Part shown: piece by piece, positions 40,983 to 52,846 of the stretch
Position numbering within the stretch: position 1 is the stretch's first letter
Layout of the letters: every line of letters begins with the position of its first letter
Source of the DNA: Trissonchulus latispiculum
Taxonomy: Eukaryota > Nematoda > Enoplea > Enoplida > Ironidae
Assembly (NCBI GenBank): GCA_030248195.1
Contig: JASAND010016529.1
Coordinates: 1-64,000 of the forward strand
Length of the DNA: 64,000 nucleotides
Direction of reading: 5' to 3'
Translations under genes and position numbers: made by a program
Notes under the pieces: generated by a model
The model's database searches: none
Seen by the model: the letters and a program-made list of their open reading frames with translations, nothing else
Told to the model about the DNA's origin: nothing

Positions 40983-41871
40983 CCTTGCCGCGCCTTCCCG
41001 GCGGAATGATTGAGCCGAATGGTTAAGGTGGTAGTACCACTTGCGGAATTTTCTACAAAATCTAAGTATGGATGAAGTATAATCTTGGCAAAAATTTAGG
41101 TGAACTAAGTTTGGTTGGCACTTGGCAGGCTATCCTTGCACAAACTTTTGGTGTCACAGAGTACATAAATGGCTGACTACTACCATCATGGCTTTGCTCA
41201 TGCACAAACAGTCAAAATTTTATTTAAGCTTTTTCTGATAAATTGAACTCTACCACCTTGAAGAGCACGAAGAGATTATCTCTTCTGTACAAGTTCTCTC
41301 TTGTCTAAGTTCTAAGGTCTAAGTCTGAGCTCTTTTTCTCTAAATTACAAATTTTTGAAATATGCTAAAAACGGAAATCTCACTTTTAAGAAAAACTAAA
41401 AAACGGCCTGAGTGTATTTGAAAACTAACCATATACCCAAAATCTCAAATGATTTCGTAAAGGATTGAAGAAGATATTTAAATTCAAAGCTTTTAATACA
41501 TTTCCTATTGTGTAGGCACCAAGCCAGTTCCCCCAACGTCAGCTCATCTAGGCAAAACATGATAGAGAACAACTGTGCCAAATTTTAAGCCGATTCATAA
41601 AGTATTCCTAGTTCATAGTATCTGTTGTAAGTCCACCCCAGTAGTGGTACTACCACCTTTAAGGCCGGTTCGCCGTGAGCTCCAGCCAGCCGAGCTGTCT
41701 ATTCTTTCTTAACTGGTCGGTAAATGGGTACCAGTGCGCTCGGAAGTTCACAGGAGTCTTTGTACTAGCGTCTAAGCCTGGCAATGTGCTGCCCCTCCCT
41801 TCCACAGATGTATTCAACATTTGAGTTGTCACTCCTGGCTGCAGGGGGTCACTTTACCTTTTACTTTACCA
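40983..41871 (+). mobile_element. tRNA-derived SINE, interrupted
   Basis: Head 40983-41026 has a tRNA-like A box (GAGCCGAATGGTTAAGG). The body 41663-41871 matches the SINE at 45106-45486 (CGGTTCGCCGTGAGCTC, then GGTAAATGGGTACCA) and ends in the same TTTACC-type tail. The middle is a TTAA MITE (41027-41658). The rest of the tRNA-like part, including the B box, is missing. Confidence 0.65.
41027..41658. repeat. 632-bp TTAA MITE inside a SINE A box
   Basis: GGTGGTAGTACCAC at the left and its inverse at the right, flanked by TTAA (41023-41026 and 41659-41662). The terminal 14-mer is itself palindromic. It is inserted in the TGGTTAAGG of the SINE's tRNA-like A box. Non-coding. Confidence 0.7.
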
Positions 41872-42049
41872 TAAATGCTTAGTTGAAAATGAAAATGTTC
41901 GCTATCAACTGGTTTGAATTATAGAAATGCAGGAAACCTAGAGAATTGTAAGATTGAGAAGGAATTTTATTTTTTCTTATACAATTTATGTTTGTTCTTT
42001 CAAAGGAATAGTATTAATGTTTAACTCTTATACATTATTACACTATTAC

Positions 42050-42241
42050 CGTAGAAGCTGATTTTTGCATCATTGTTCTTGTCAGCATTCTTAATGACAT
42101 TCATAATGAATTTAACATTCATCTTCAGCAGGGGATCGTCCTTTTTTTCTGCTTCCAGTAGCATTATCAGAATGTCTTCTTTGCTTAGTTCCCCACTTTT
42201 GTCCTTATCATACTCGCTGAACATATCTTGTAGGGTCTTTT
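42050..42241 (-). CDS. isolated EF-hand exon
   Basis: 192-base exon (64 codons) between an acceptor (CCTTCTGTACAG) and a donor (TACG|GTAATAG), both introns phase 1. It encodes one good EF-hand loop DKDKSGELSKED after a helix TLQDMFSEY, and a second loop DKNNDAKISFY, separated by a helix with LLKMNVKFIMNVI. This is a calcium-binding helix-loop-helix pair as in calmodulin-type or EF-hand regulatory proteins. I found no companion exons nearby, so identity and intactness are unknown. Confidence 0.7.
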
Positions 42242-42599
42242 CTGTACAGAAGGACATATGTATTTGCAGACATTACATTGCAATTCATTGGAGTAGCAGT
42301 ACACATGCCGGTTTGGTATTTTCTGAGCTGTCGGATTCCCCCTCCCGCGAAAGCTACATTGGTAAACGTTTCTATGTCCCGCGTTTACTCTAGGTGAAAA
42401 AAGAAACCCACATAAATCATAAATCACAAAAAATGATTTTTTCATATATAATTTTAAGAACAATATATACGCTTTACTGCAAAACTGAAAAATTAATGCT
42501 GAAAAACAATTTCTCGAATCATTAATTCTGTCATAGAGGATAATAATTAATATTTTTAATATATGCATAGTTAGATTTTCGCTTTAACAAATTAAAATA

Positions 42600-43255
42600 T
42601 TAAAATCATTTATGCTATACCTAAATATAATCGTTAGGCGAAAATACAAAAAGCTTCGCGAATTAACTGATCACACGGGAGCACTTTTGTAGAAGACTCA
42701 AAATTCCTGTATTTTTACAAAACTTCTTAAGATTGCGGCGCAACGAATGAAATTTAATTGCTTATTTTATTCTAGACTACACATAGGCATTGCCTGCACA
42801 ACTCCGGCACATGTGCAGGCTAGGGAAAACGCACAGTGCGTAGCAAACATGTCACCCCCGCACAGGAAAATTTTATGCAACACAGTAAAACGCATCAATA
42901 TTTTACCTCGCGCACCAAGGTGGTCGTTAACGGTTTCCCATACACGGCGGCCATTAGATGAGGCCGCTTTCGCGGAAAAAGCCAAGAACTGTCTCCGGTA
43001 CCCGTAATAAGCAGGTTAGGTTGGCGGACAGGCCGAGGAACTTGGCACGTGGTCACAGGTGGACAAGGGGGGGGGGCTTTACGACTAAAATTTCCAAACA
43101 TTTTCCGGCTTCGCCGGAATTTTTCACTTAAAATTACTATTTTTATCTGAAAAACGTCCGAAAAACGTGTTTTAGTTAAAAAATTGCTGTTTTTTGCTAA
43201 AAAATGGCCAAAATGACTTAGAAATCGCTCTCACAAGGGGTACCCAAATTTGCTT
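42600..43255. other. intergenic, short repeats only
   Basis: No gene supported. The overlapping short ORFs on both strands at 42747-43101 have no domain. A diverged relative of 42670-42730 lies near 49010-49080. Confidence 0.4.
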
Positions 43256-43259
43256 TTAC

Positions 43260-43530
43260 AAGGGTCAGTGAAATTTGACCTCCCGTTCAGGTATGCACGT
43301 GGTGCAGATGTAAAGCTGGACAATCCAGAAGTAGGTGGAATAGTGTGCCCACTTCCTCACCGCACGAGGCATAGTCAGGGAAAGGCTAGGCCGCTGGATC
43401 AATTAACTGGCGGTATTCAGACAGTAGCATGGATTTGCCAGTGAGCAGCTGGCTTAGGATGATTCTAGCACTCCTAGGAAGAGCAATTTTCAAGAGGCCT
43501 TGGAGATCCGCTATCTACATATGTAGCGAG
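43260..43530 (-). pseudogene. LINE C-terminal fragment
   Basis: Diverged counterpart of the zinc-knuckle end of the LINE at 14541-15855: 'GAGCAGCTGGCTTAGGATGA' here against 'AAAGCTGGCTGAGGAGGACT' there. Probably the 3' part of the LINE continued at 44950-46170, separated by later insertions. Confidence 0.5.
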
Positions 43531-43604
43531 GGTCCGCTGGTGACATAGATCCCGGCCACTGACGTTTAACAGATCTCTTGATGGCTGATTTATTGGGTAT
43601 CGGC

Positions 43605-43775
43605 TTTATGGATTACTGAAAATTTTCATATAGACTTCATGGATTACGGCCCATTTGTGTTGCGGCGTTGTGGATTATTTGAGTTTTCTGTCTGAGTGCA
43701 GTGGATTACAGACTGAATTGTTCTGGTTGTTGTGGATTACTGTTGTATGTGGTTTGAGAGCTAAGGATTACTGTC
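43605..43775 (+). repeat. degenerate ~30-bp repeat with TGGATTAC
   Basis: TGGATTAC or close variants at about 43610, 43642, 43671, 43700, 43733 and 43764. Spacer sequence is not conserved. Confidence 0.45.
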
Positions 43776-44098
43776 CAGATTAGGGTTGTTATTTTAGTGG
43801 CATAGATGAATTCTTTTGAGTAATTTGTTGAAGATAAATTGTTTAGTTGTGAAATATAAATTAAATGAAGGCTTCGGCTTAGGCTAGGGTTTGACTTAGG
43901 CTTAGGCTTAGACTTAGTCTCATGTCTGATACCATTTTACTCTATTTGTATATGATTAACTTATCCGCGTTAGGGTGACGGTTCACCACTGTCTTTGAAT
44001 AAAATTTGGTACCCTGTTGGTGCGTACATAATACACGTATTTATGCATATGTGTAATTACAAAATATTAGCTAGCTTTTACATGTAATATGTGCATTA

Positions 44099-44207
<109 letters not shown>

Positions 44208-44333
44208 GATTTTGACAAGTTAGCAAGTTATATGTTTAACGAGTAAATTAGACAGCTTAGACTGTCATAAGATGACAGGCAAAGGTGCAAACTAAGCAAA
44301 ACAGCATGAAAGGGGGGGGGGGGGGTGTGCAGT

Positions 44334-44582
44334 GTTCTTAGACTGTCATGCAGGCCTTAGCCTGTCATTTCTGTTAACCTGTCACGCCTGCGTATTTGAG
44401 TCTATAACTTCAAAGAAACAGTGCCGCTTTTTGCTTGATGACAGGCTAGCGCGATAGAGTTCTTAGACTGTCAAGCAGGCGTTAGCCTGTCATTTCTGTT
44501 AACCTGTCACGCCTGCGTATTTGAGTGTATAACTTCAAAGAAACAGTGCCGCTTTTTGCTTGATGACAGGCTAGCGCGATAC
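44334..44582 (+). repeat. 125-bp tandem duplication rich in CCTGTCA
   Basis: Two near-identical units (44334-44458 and 44460-44582). Each holds several TGACAGGC/GCCTGTCA words in both orientations. Looser copies precede it at 44255-44290. Non-coding. Confidence 0.75.
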
Positions 44583-44949
44583 GCAACAAATGGTTGGCTT
44601 AGACGGCCAAAACAAAGGATAAATGGTGGAGTGTTTCATACCGATCTCACAAGAAACAAACAGAAAAGTGCAGAGAGCTACTGTTGTATACCTAAATGCT
44701 GCCGTTAAAACTTATCCCAATCCCAATAGCATAAAAGTCAAAGACATGAAATACCTACGTCACCTTCTGACGTCATACTGTCAGTAGTGTCGGTTTAGGT
44801 GGTATACAGTCCTCTCGAAATCTTCTGCTAGTCGTCATGGATTACTAACTTCAAAAAGTGACACTTAAAACAGAAAGTTCGAAAAGGACAAATACTATTG
44901 CACCAAAGGAATTTCATACCTATTAATTAATAATCCATGAATACACAAC

Positions 44950-46170
44950 CATTTATTGGCATAATCTATTGCTATCTGTTGATTCAGATGGCAGCCAGCC
45001 AGTTACCAATTTGTCAGCAATCTTATTCCCTCTGATTCCCGAGTGACCTGGAATCCAGTACAATTTCTTGGGGTGACCTTTCAGGGTTTCCAGACGTTCC
45101 AAGTGTAGTGTGCCGTGACGGCCGAGTGGTGAGGGCGCTCGACTTTGGATCCGATAGTCCGAGGTTCGAATCTCCGCTGCCACAAGGCTGTCACAAGTCC
45201 TCTTGAGCAAGGGACTAAGCACATATCGGTTCGCCGTGGGCTCTAGCCAACCCAGCTATCCATCCTTAAACGGTTGGTAAATGGGTACCACTGCTGGGGG
45301 AAGGTAACAGGAGACCGTGTAAGGCATCTGCCTTGAGGAGCTGGCCCCTTCCCCACGGTTGTAGTAATCATTCGATGTGGCACTCCTGGCTCAAAAGCTG
45401 TGTATCCGGGGATGAGCACCGACACCCTAAACCCTGACAAGGGTAGGAGAATTCTCCAGGGGTTACCTTTACTTTTTACCTTTACCAAGTGAGGGGGTTA
45501 AAGGTAGTCCTGATTCCAGATTTTAGGAGTCTGGCCACTGATTGCGAATCAGTCATGACTGCAACAATAGCTGACGGTTCTATGTGATGTTTGTTCTCAA
45601 CTAGCCAGCCCAGACCGGCGCTCAAGCCATAAGTTCTGCTTTGAAACTGTTACAAGTAGCACCAGCTGGCAGGATATAGCTACGGGTTCTTTCAGAAATG
45701 ATGACTCAATGTAGATTCAACTTCCACCTTCAGTTTCGCTGCCCTTGGCAGCGACATCTGTCCAGACTTTGACTTGTGGCGTGGCTGAGCGCAAGCTCAC
45801 ATCGCTGACTCCTGGTGTTAGACTTCTTTTATCAGGTCGGACAGATTTGACCGGCAGTAGTGGGTCATTCGGCAGATGGTCTACGTTTACACCTACAGCA
45901 TTACGACCGGTATCTGCTCAGGACTTCTGGGTCACCAGATTTCTGCGTTTTTGAAGATCCATGCAGATGGTAGATCGGGATTGTCCCTATGGAGACGTAA
46001 AGACCTTTCTCTGGAAGTGTCAGCTAGCTCCTTCGTTCGGTGGCTAATCGGCATTAGGTTGGCTTCTACTTGCAGAGCCTCAATCGGTGAGGCTTTCAAG
46101 CAGCCAGTGATGATGCATGCTGCTTGGTTCTGAATGTTCCCGATAGTGCTTTGGTGAGTATGGGCTGATC
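44950..46170 (-). pseudogene. degraded LINE with RNase H, split by a SINE
   Basis: Minus-strand text corresponds to RT end, RNase H and linker of the 14.5-kb LINE. WIPGHSGIRGNKIADKL is readable at about 45000-45060 and a counterpart of the CLRAAPIE-type RT end at about 46060-46130. Many stops and frameshifts. A SINE interrupts it at 45106-45486. Confidence 0.7.
45106..45486 (+). mobile_element. complete tRNA-derived SINE
   Basis: The tRNA-like head has an A box (GACGGCCGAGTGGTGAGGG) and B box (GGTTCGAATCT), then a body and a TTTACTTTTTACC-type tail. AAGTG flanks both ends (45101-45105 and 45487-45491), a short target duplication. Removing the SINE rejoins the LINE text. It would be transcribed by RNA polymerase III and mobilised by a LINE. 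Confidence 0.8.
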
Positions 46171-46229
46171 AAGGCAGCAATGCTGCTGCGCAGTTGTCAC
46201 TAGCCGACCTGACCAGCCTTAGATCTTCT

Positions 46230-46830
46230 TTGGAACCGCATCAAGATTTTATCCCGAGAAACAAAATTCTTACCACCGCGCAGCAGAGCACATTAAAATT
46301 TTTGTCGCTGCGCATCTAAGCTCATCAAAATTTGAACCCACGCAACAAAATGGGCGCAAAAGTTCGTGTTTCCTATTACATTTCCTTCAAAAAATGTTGC
46401 TCTTTTTACATTTATTTCAAAATTTTCGCACCTCCGGCGCGCTTTCCTTCACTATGGTTTGAAGCTTTCCTCCCTTGTCGCGTTTTCCATTATATTTCTT
46501 TCAAAAATGCTGTGTTTGCAATTACATAAATTTCAAAATTTTTACGCTTTCAAAATTTTTTCTTTCGGTTTTTCGTTAATCTTTTCGCTTCTTCGGCACA
46601 TTTTCTATTACATTTATTTCAAAAATGTTGCGCTTTCTATTACATTTTTCAAAATTTTCGCGCCTTCGGCGAGTTTTCCCTTTCGCTTCTTTAGCAAATT
46701 TTGCGACCTCGGCGTTTTTTCCTTTACATCAACTTTAAAATTTACGTTCCTCCGGAATTTTGAACATTTTTGCAAGATTCCACAAAAACGTTTGGAGGAT
46801 TGCGTAAAAGTTCGCTAAACCTTCCGACAA
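46230..46830 (+). repeat. pyrimidine-rich degenerate repeat region
   Basis: Repeated TTTCAAAATTTTCGC and CTCCGGCG-type words. The overlapping Phe/Ser-rich ORFs follow from composition and are not genes. From 46831 to 47570 I see nothing except a poly-C and a poly-G tract (47206, 47551). Confidence 0.45.
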
Positions 46831-47576
46831 AAACCACGGCTTGAAAGATGTGTCAAAAACAGAGCCTTGTAAAAAAAGTAGTTGACAGAAATGTTTTGAC
46901 TCCCCTCGCAGTGACTTCGAAGGCTGTGCAGGCTAGACGCTAGAGCCAAGTTCATTGCCATTATGTTCTAGACTACAATGTAAGCATGAGCCATGCGTCC
47001 AGTTATTGTCTACTCTTATTGAATATTAAAACTGCCAATTGGCATTTTCACTCGTGAAACTACCAATGAGGAAAAAAGGAAGAGAACATCAGCTGCTATT
47101 GCAAATGGGATTTAGTTTTGCCAAGAGTACCTAATATAAAAGTGTGCCACTAGGCACACTCTCTCTTATCAGAGCAAAAACTATGCTCTGCTCGCTAACG
47201 GCCCACCCCCCCCCCACAAATTAGACCACTTCAAAGAATTTCGTTATAGCTAAAGTTGTAAGCTTAACATGTCAGCTTATACTGAGCTAACGAAAAGCTG
47301 AAACGAACAACGGATTTCAGATTCGTGCTCAGCGCCCCAGAAAACCCCTGTATGCAAGTTTTCAGCAAATCTTTTTTCAAAATTTTTTTTGGTTCCTCTT
47401 GGTCCCCCCTTACCAAACTAAAATTTTAAATTTTTTAAAATTTTTAAAAATTCAACAATTTTTGAATTTTTGAATTCATCAGCCTCCACTATGCACCCAC
47501 ACCAAATTTCAAAGTTATTGGTTAAAAAATCAAAAGTTAGGGCTGGGGCCGGGGGGGGGGGGGAAAGCGCAAAAGT

Positions 47577-47945
47577 TCCTATATATGTCCCGTACTATCA
47601 GCCTAATCGTTCAGGCTGCCTGGTTGTGCGTACGAACAGCCTAAAACTGAATGTATGAACAATCAAAACAGTCGCAGCATGAGACCTTCATCTATATATA
47701 CTTCGACATTACGGATATGACATTTACGCATAGGTAGACGATAAAATGTTGACACAATGGTTGACTGATTTCGGTTGATCCCAACTTCCCAACCAGTCTC
47801 ACTTCCCAACCAGTAGATTGCAGCAAACTAAATCTACTAATCTAACTAACCTGATTATACGTTCAAGCAGAGTTTAGGCTGAATGTACGTGCAACCAGGC
47901 AGCCTGAAGAATTATGCTGATAGTACACGACATATCCACTTTCAT
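47577..47945. repeat. foldback MITE
   Basis: 47577-47660 and 47865-47945 are inverted, sharing GTACTATCAGC, TTCAGGCTGCCTGGTTG and CAGCCTAAA. Interior non-coding. From 47946 to 48339 no feature seen. Confidence 0.55.
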
Positions 47946-48339
47946 ACAAAGTATTTATGCACCTGTGGATCTTTAAGAAGACACCACATAAGCCTCCTGT
48001 TTGTTTGAATCAAAGACTTACTTCATTACTTTGTGTTGCATTACTGTATCACAGCAAACACTAAATAAAATATTGTAAATTCTTACCCCAATCAGATGAC
48101 GCCTGAAATAAAACTACAAATGTTATATATACATTTTTTAATATTTTTAGTATTAATATTTAATATTTCACTTCTTCTAGGCATCTGGCTTCAAAATGTC
48201 AACGTTAGCATATTATTTTAAGAAAGTTATGCTGAGGTTTCTGTGAAAATAGTTAAGGAGCCTAAACTGTATAAGCAAAGTTTAAACACAAACAAAACCG
48301 AATTGCAATTAAAAATACCATTAGCTATGGAATTTGCGA

Positions 48340-48588
48340 CTAGAAATGTAAAATGGAAGCAGCAGTAGAAGTCAAGCCAAGCGAATCCAATCTTCTGAAC
48401 ACTTCTTTTTGATTTTTAAGCGACACAAAACAATAAAACAGCTCACAATCCAGTTCAAGTCCTGCCCCTATTCTTTTCGAGTCTAAAAGCTGTTGAAACT
48501 GGTTTACATCCGAGGAGGTGGTTTCAACCTCTTCATCTGCTAAAATAGCTAAGCTAAGTTGGAACCCACTGCGAAACGAGCTAAACAT
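48340..48588 (-). CDS. 82-residue hypothetical ORF or exon
   Basis: Opens MFSSFRSGFQLSLAILADEE and continues with an amphipathic, protein-like composition (FQQLLDSKRIGAGLELD, then LKNQKEVFRRLDSLG). No motif. An acceptor-like ATTTTAG lies within it, so it may be an exon. It looks more coding than neighbouring ORFs, but support is only compositional. Confidence 0.3.
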   Translation of the reverse strand: MFSSFRSGFQLSLAILADEEVETTSSDVNQFQQLLDSKRIGAGLELDCELFYCFVSLKNQKEVFRRLDSLGLTSTAASILHF

Positions 48589-48798
48589 GAATCATCCCTT
48601 TGTAATGAGCGGCAAAATCTAATGTAAAGGTAGTGTACGAAACATAAAAGTAAGAAGACTAAAACGACGCTTTTCCAAATCTTGCAAACAGTGAAATTTT
48701 AACAGAAGCTTTAGTAAAGAAGATATCAAATCGAGTGCTTAAACAATTTTGACCCCTATCTGTAATGATTTAGCTGTCTTTGAACCAAGTGGCGATGT

Positions 48799-49960
48799 CA
48801 CAGGGAAAATTTTCCCCCGTGAAATCTTTCGGCCCGGAAAAATTTCACTAGGGAAATCTTCCCCCCCCCCCGAAAATTTTCCTTAGGGAATTCTTTCCCC
48901 CCGGAAAATTTTCCCTAGGGAATTCTTTCTAATTCTTTCTAATTTTTACTGTTCAAGAGACCTGTAAAAACAAATGCAACCTTTGCGGAAAGTACAGGAA
49001 ACTCCACTAGTGACTGACCGCACAGGAGCATTTCTGTGGAAAACTACAAAATTCTTGTAATATTCTTTTAAGAGCGTAGGATTATAATTTAAATCAATCT
49101 TATGACATATTGAAAACTCATTTTAATTTAACTTTGATAATTGTATTAGTTTTATTTAATAGCGTTTTCTGTGAAAATTAGTTACCTATAATTTTTTTAA
49201 TCGGCATGTAAGATTTTCAACTAATACAATTTTTATACTTTCGACACTGTTTCGTCGGTAATGGTTAGAAGGATCGGAGTAACAAGCTAAAAATTAACTT
49301 GATTAAATTTTATAATTATTAATTTATGGTTTAGTATTTATTTCAAATTGATAATGGTTTGTTAATTTGAATGAAATATGTTGCCTAATTGAATAAGACT
49401 ATGAAGACTAACAGTAACTACCGGTGGTGTCTATTATCGGATATGATTCGAACTGACTCTTGATTAAGGGATTAACATTGGAAATTATACATATTAGTTG
49501 ATAACTTAGCATGAGGACTAAAAAATTTAATTTAAGAACGGTGGATTTTGATGACTTTTTAATCCGAAGCGATAATTACATGATTTAATTAGAATTTTAA
49601 TTTAATTTAAAAGTGCATTAAATAATAAATTTAAAATATAAACTTACAAGTATAAGTACAACTTTAATCCATGTCATTTAGCATTAAGCCGTTTAATCCG
49701 ATCTTCTGTTTCTGCTATACTGATTAATTTCAATGTTATGTATTGCTGCAGGTTGGAAAAATTAAAATAACAGCGACTGATAAAATATTAAACTAATTGG
49801 ATGCATAACATGAAAATAAGTATAAAGTTTAGTAATTATAATTAATCCAGTATATACAAAAATTACCGCATCAGGGAAATTTTTCCGGGGGGAAAGAAAT
49901 CTCTAGTGAAATTTTTCCGGGGGAAAGATTTCCCTTGGGAAATTTTTCCGGAGGAAAAGA
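48799..49960. repeat. MITE with GGGAAATTTTTCC subterminal repeats
   Basis: The left block (48799-48935) and right block (49866-49960) are built from GGGAAATTTTTCC-type palindromes in opposite orientation. The 900-bp interior is AT-rich and non-coding. The outer ends are not sharply defined. Confidence 0.5.
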
Positions 49961-50960
49961 GACGACCATTTCATGTGCCGACCCATATTTACAATTGTTA
50001 GAAGGATCTCTTTTTATTCTCCTGCGTTTGTTTGATTTCCTGCGTGTTTTCCTGCTTATTCCCTTTTCTTTGCTGCTTTTGAGTGATATCGTTTTTCTGT
50101 TAGTTGTTCCCCTCGCTTATTTGACTTCTTCTGGAAATGTTTATGTTCCATTTCTTGTCATTGCTTTATCAGCATTCACTGTCTGTGATTTACGAATCCT
50201 ATGACAACAACATCCATAGTTACGATTCTTTCGGCTAAGGGCAATATCTCAACGTGGGGGTTTTCTCCCAGTTCGACGCATAGAGTAATATTATCAAAGC
50301 GGCACTGTTACATTTCCGCTCGTCCAAGATAGTAGCATAACATCGATGAAATTAGTAAGATGAGTTAAGTTCTTACTATTTGTGAACGTTTTCACTAATT
50401 CACTTCATTTAATAATATATGTTATCAAACAAAAACAAATAACGAAATTCGAATTAAACAATCACAAACAAGTAGATTTCTTCTTTGATTCTGTATTAAG
50501 CTTCATAGGCTAAGCTAAAAACAAAGGAATTTAATAATAGTACAGTCATATGCTAAGCTTAAAAACAAAGGAATCTAATAATAGTACAGTTTTAAAGAGA
50601 TATGGGTTATGAAAGATCCTAGTTTGATCCAACAATATGTTGAAGCAGCATCAGTGTTCGCAGAAATATAAATCTAACATTTGAGCACAGTTCTGGGTGA
50701 AATTTGCAATAATGCTTTCGTGACAGTAAAAGTGAACAAACATTTCTGCAAAAATTTGTTAGGGATCTCCGGAAGTTTGAAATAGTAAAGTATGATTTAG
50801 AGATATAAACGAAAGACATTGGGTAATATAGAGGCCGACAATGGTGTAAAATATGTACAGCTATAAAGAAAACATACTTGCATGAGAAGCCATGCATAGC
50901 AGTTTCTTGTGAAATTGAGTTGAACATTCTCGCTGGAACTTGTTTTGCCGGGTGAAATCT

Positions 50961-51100
50961 TGAGTCAAGTGTCAAGTCAAGTAGCAGTGTGTGTGCATAT
51001 ATTTTACAGAGCAGTGTGTGTTTGTGTGTGCGTGTCACCTGCTTGACAGTTGCACTTGACGCAAATCTAGAAGGTCAAGTCGTTCCTAATTTGCATATGA
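50961..51100 (+). repeat. intronic module copy 1
   Basis: Starts GAGTCAAGTGTCAAG, has a GTGTGTG core, then CACCTGCTTGACAGTTGCAC and CTAATTTGCAT. One of five copies. Confidence 0.75.
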
Positions 51101-51669
51101 GATTGTTGGCGCGAACTTAAACGTATCAAAGTTAAGATTCACGTGATATTAGCACTATTCACTTGAAACGTATCAAAATTAAGATTCACATGATATCAGT
51201 ACTATTCACTTGTGAACTTTGTATGTTATTATCGCTCTGAGAAAATGTAAAACCAAGAAGCGAGCATCGAACGATATGTTGAAGCAGTGTCACTGTTCAC
51301 AGAAATATAGAACGCCGCCTAACTTTCGAGCAGTTTTCCCAGTGAAAGTTTTTGCATTCTTGACAGGAAAGGTGAACAGATCTTCCTAAATTGACTGCAT
51401 TTGAATTGCAGTCTCCGTATATAATTCTTCTGCAAGCATTCAAATTAGTGTAAAATAGTGAAATATGATGCAAAGATATAAAGGAGAGAGATTGGGTAAT
51501 ATATAATGTGAAACAGTCAGACAACGGTATAAAATATGTAGAGGTAGAAAGAAAAGGGACTTGCATGAGAAGCCATGCATAGCACTTTGTTGTGTCAAAG
51601 GAATGGATCAATGTATTGTGAAATTGAGCTGAATATTCTCGCTGGAACTTGTTTTGCCGGGTGAAATCT

Positions 51670-51804
51670 TGAGTCAAGTGTCAAGTAGCAGTGTGTGTGC
51701 ATATATTTTACAGAGCAGTGTGTGTTTGTGTGTGCGTGTCACCTGCTTGACAGTTGCACTTGACGCAAATCTAGAAGGTCAAGTCGTTCCTAATTTGCAT
51801 ATGA
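51670..51804 (+). repeat. intronic module copy 2
   Basis: Nearly identical to copy 1 apart from a few bases of length difference at the start. Confidence 0.8.
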
Positions 51805-51923
51805 TGCAAACATGCATATGCTAATTTGCTGGCGCAAAGTTAAAGGAATCAAAGTTGAGATCCACATGATATCAGCTTGTGAACGTTCTGAGAAAATGTA
51901 AAACAAAAAGGAATGACATATAC

Positions 51924-52067
51924 CTCCCACACGGACCGGGGACGTCGTCCTCTGTGGATCTGTCCTCTTCATTTTCATTATCATCTGTGGGCAGTTCATC
52001 ATTAGGTGGAGGAGTTGTATCGGAAACAATACAATGTTCCAAGTCACTTGCGTACTCCTCGGGTTCG
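51924..52067 (-). CDS. short exon, acidic peptide (cluster)
   Basis: 144 bases between acceptor CTATTTTGCAG and donor GTATAT, open in phase 2/2. Encodes a strongly acidic 47-residue stretch (EPEEYASDLEH, then DELPTDDNENEEDRSTEDD). Same splice phase as the other cluster exons, so they can be joined in any number. Function unknown. Confidence 0.5.
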
Positions 52068-52324
52068 CTGCAAAATAGGGTAATATATTCTATTTAAAAT
52101 GCAAGAGGAATACCGTTGGGAAAGTTGGTATTGCAAAATGTAGGTTCGAGTGTACTTTAATTTGAAAGCAGATTCTCAACAACTTTGACGGAAGTTGTAT
52201 ACCCGATGTGGAGATAAATTTAGATATTGCCGATCACAATGTCATATAACAATATAATGAAAATAACGTAATCTTGAGAGATGACAATAGCTAAAAATAA
52301 AAGGAGGAAACAAACAAAATGTAC

Positions 52325-52406
52325 CTGCTATGACTCAAGTTACTGTCGTCTCGCGGTGAATGATGACTGCGTCTTTTTTTGGCTCTTTTTCTTCCTTTTG
52401 TGCGAA
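52325..52406 (-). pseudogene. short exon, basic peptide, phase broken
   Basis: 82 bases between acceptor CATTCTTTGCAG and donor GTACAT. The open frame gives RTKGRKRAKKRRSHHSP, then DDSNLSHS, but its start phase differs from the neighbours by one base. The end resembles that of 52584-52691. Possibly decayed. Confidence 0.4.
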
Positions 52407-52583
52407 CTGCAAAGAATGAATGAAATAATTAAACGACATACGCTTTGTTATGGTTTAGCATTTAAAAAAATATGTAATTAGGTTAATGTTTGTTTGTTGT
52501 TATTCCGTTAGGGTCGGGTGTTTATTTTACAAAAACGGAATTTAGATGTAAGGAAAAAGTAGCGCAAAAAATGAAAAATGTAC

Positions 52584-52691
52584 CTGCTGGGACTCAAATT
52601 GCTGGATTGCTGCCTTCTAGTTTCCGGTGATCCATAGCCTTTTTGTGTTTATAGAGCTTTCGTACAGGACGAGACAAAGCTTTTCGCTTTT
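52584..52691 (-). pseudogene. short exon duplicate with stop
   Basis: Acceptor ACTTTTGCAG and donor GTACAT. In the cluster phase it reads KAKSFVSSCTKAL and then TAA. Clearly related to 53591-53693 and, in its first 13 residues, to 56554-56658. Decayed. Confidence 0.5.
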
Positions 52692-52846
52692 CTGCAAAAG
52701 TACACTAGTAGGGGAGTAAAAGAAACATTTGATGTAAATAGATCAGCAATGACAAGACGTTTTGGTCTCTGTGTGAATTACGGCCTGTGATTATTATCAA
52801 AAGGGGAGCGAAACTGGTTTCGTTGAGAGCGTCAGCTGAAATTTCC

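Larger units (their letters stand above)
50615..51804. repeat. diverged segmental tandem duplication
   Basis: 50630-51100 and 51275-51804 share order: GTTGAAGCAG, TGAAAGT/TGAAATTTGCAATA-type text, CATGAGAAGCCATGCATAGC, and a final module TCAAGTGTCAAGTAG...TTTGCAT. It is the 3' side of the short-exon cluster. From 49961 to 50614 only a hydrophobic ORF (49935-50204) is present, which I do not support. Confidence 0.6.

Noticed and set aside
43871..43925. TTAGGC-like repeats as interstitial telomere
   Set aside because: Only a few irregular copies (GGCTTAGGCTAGGG...) that do not form a clean tandem array.
45106..45180. functional tRNA gene
   Set aside because: A and B boxes are present, but the sequence continues into a repeated SINE body with tail and target duplication, and the cloverleaf is degenerate.
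49935..50204. 89-codon Leu/Phe-rich ORF as membrane protein
   Set aside because: It starts in the MITE end, has pyrimidine-rich composition, and no homolog or splice or promoter context.
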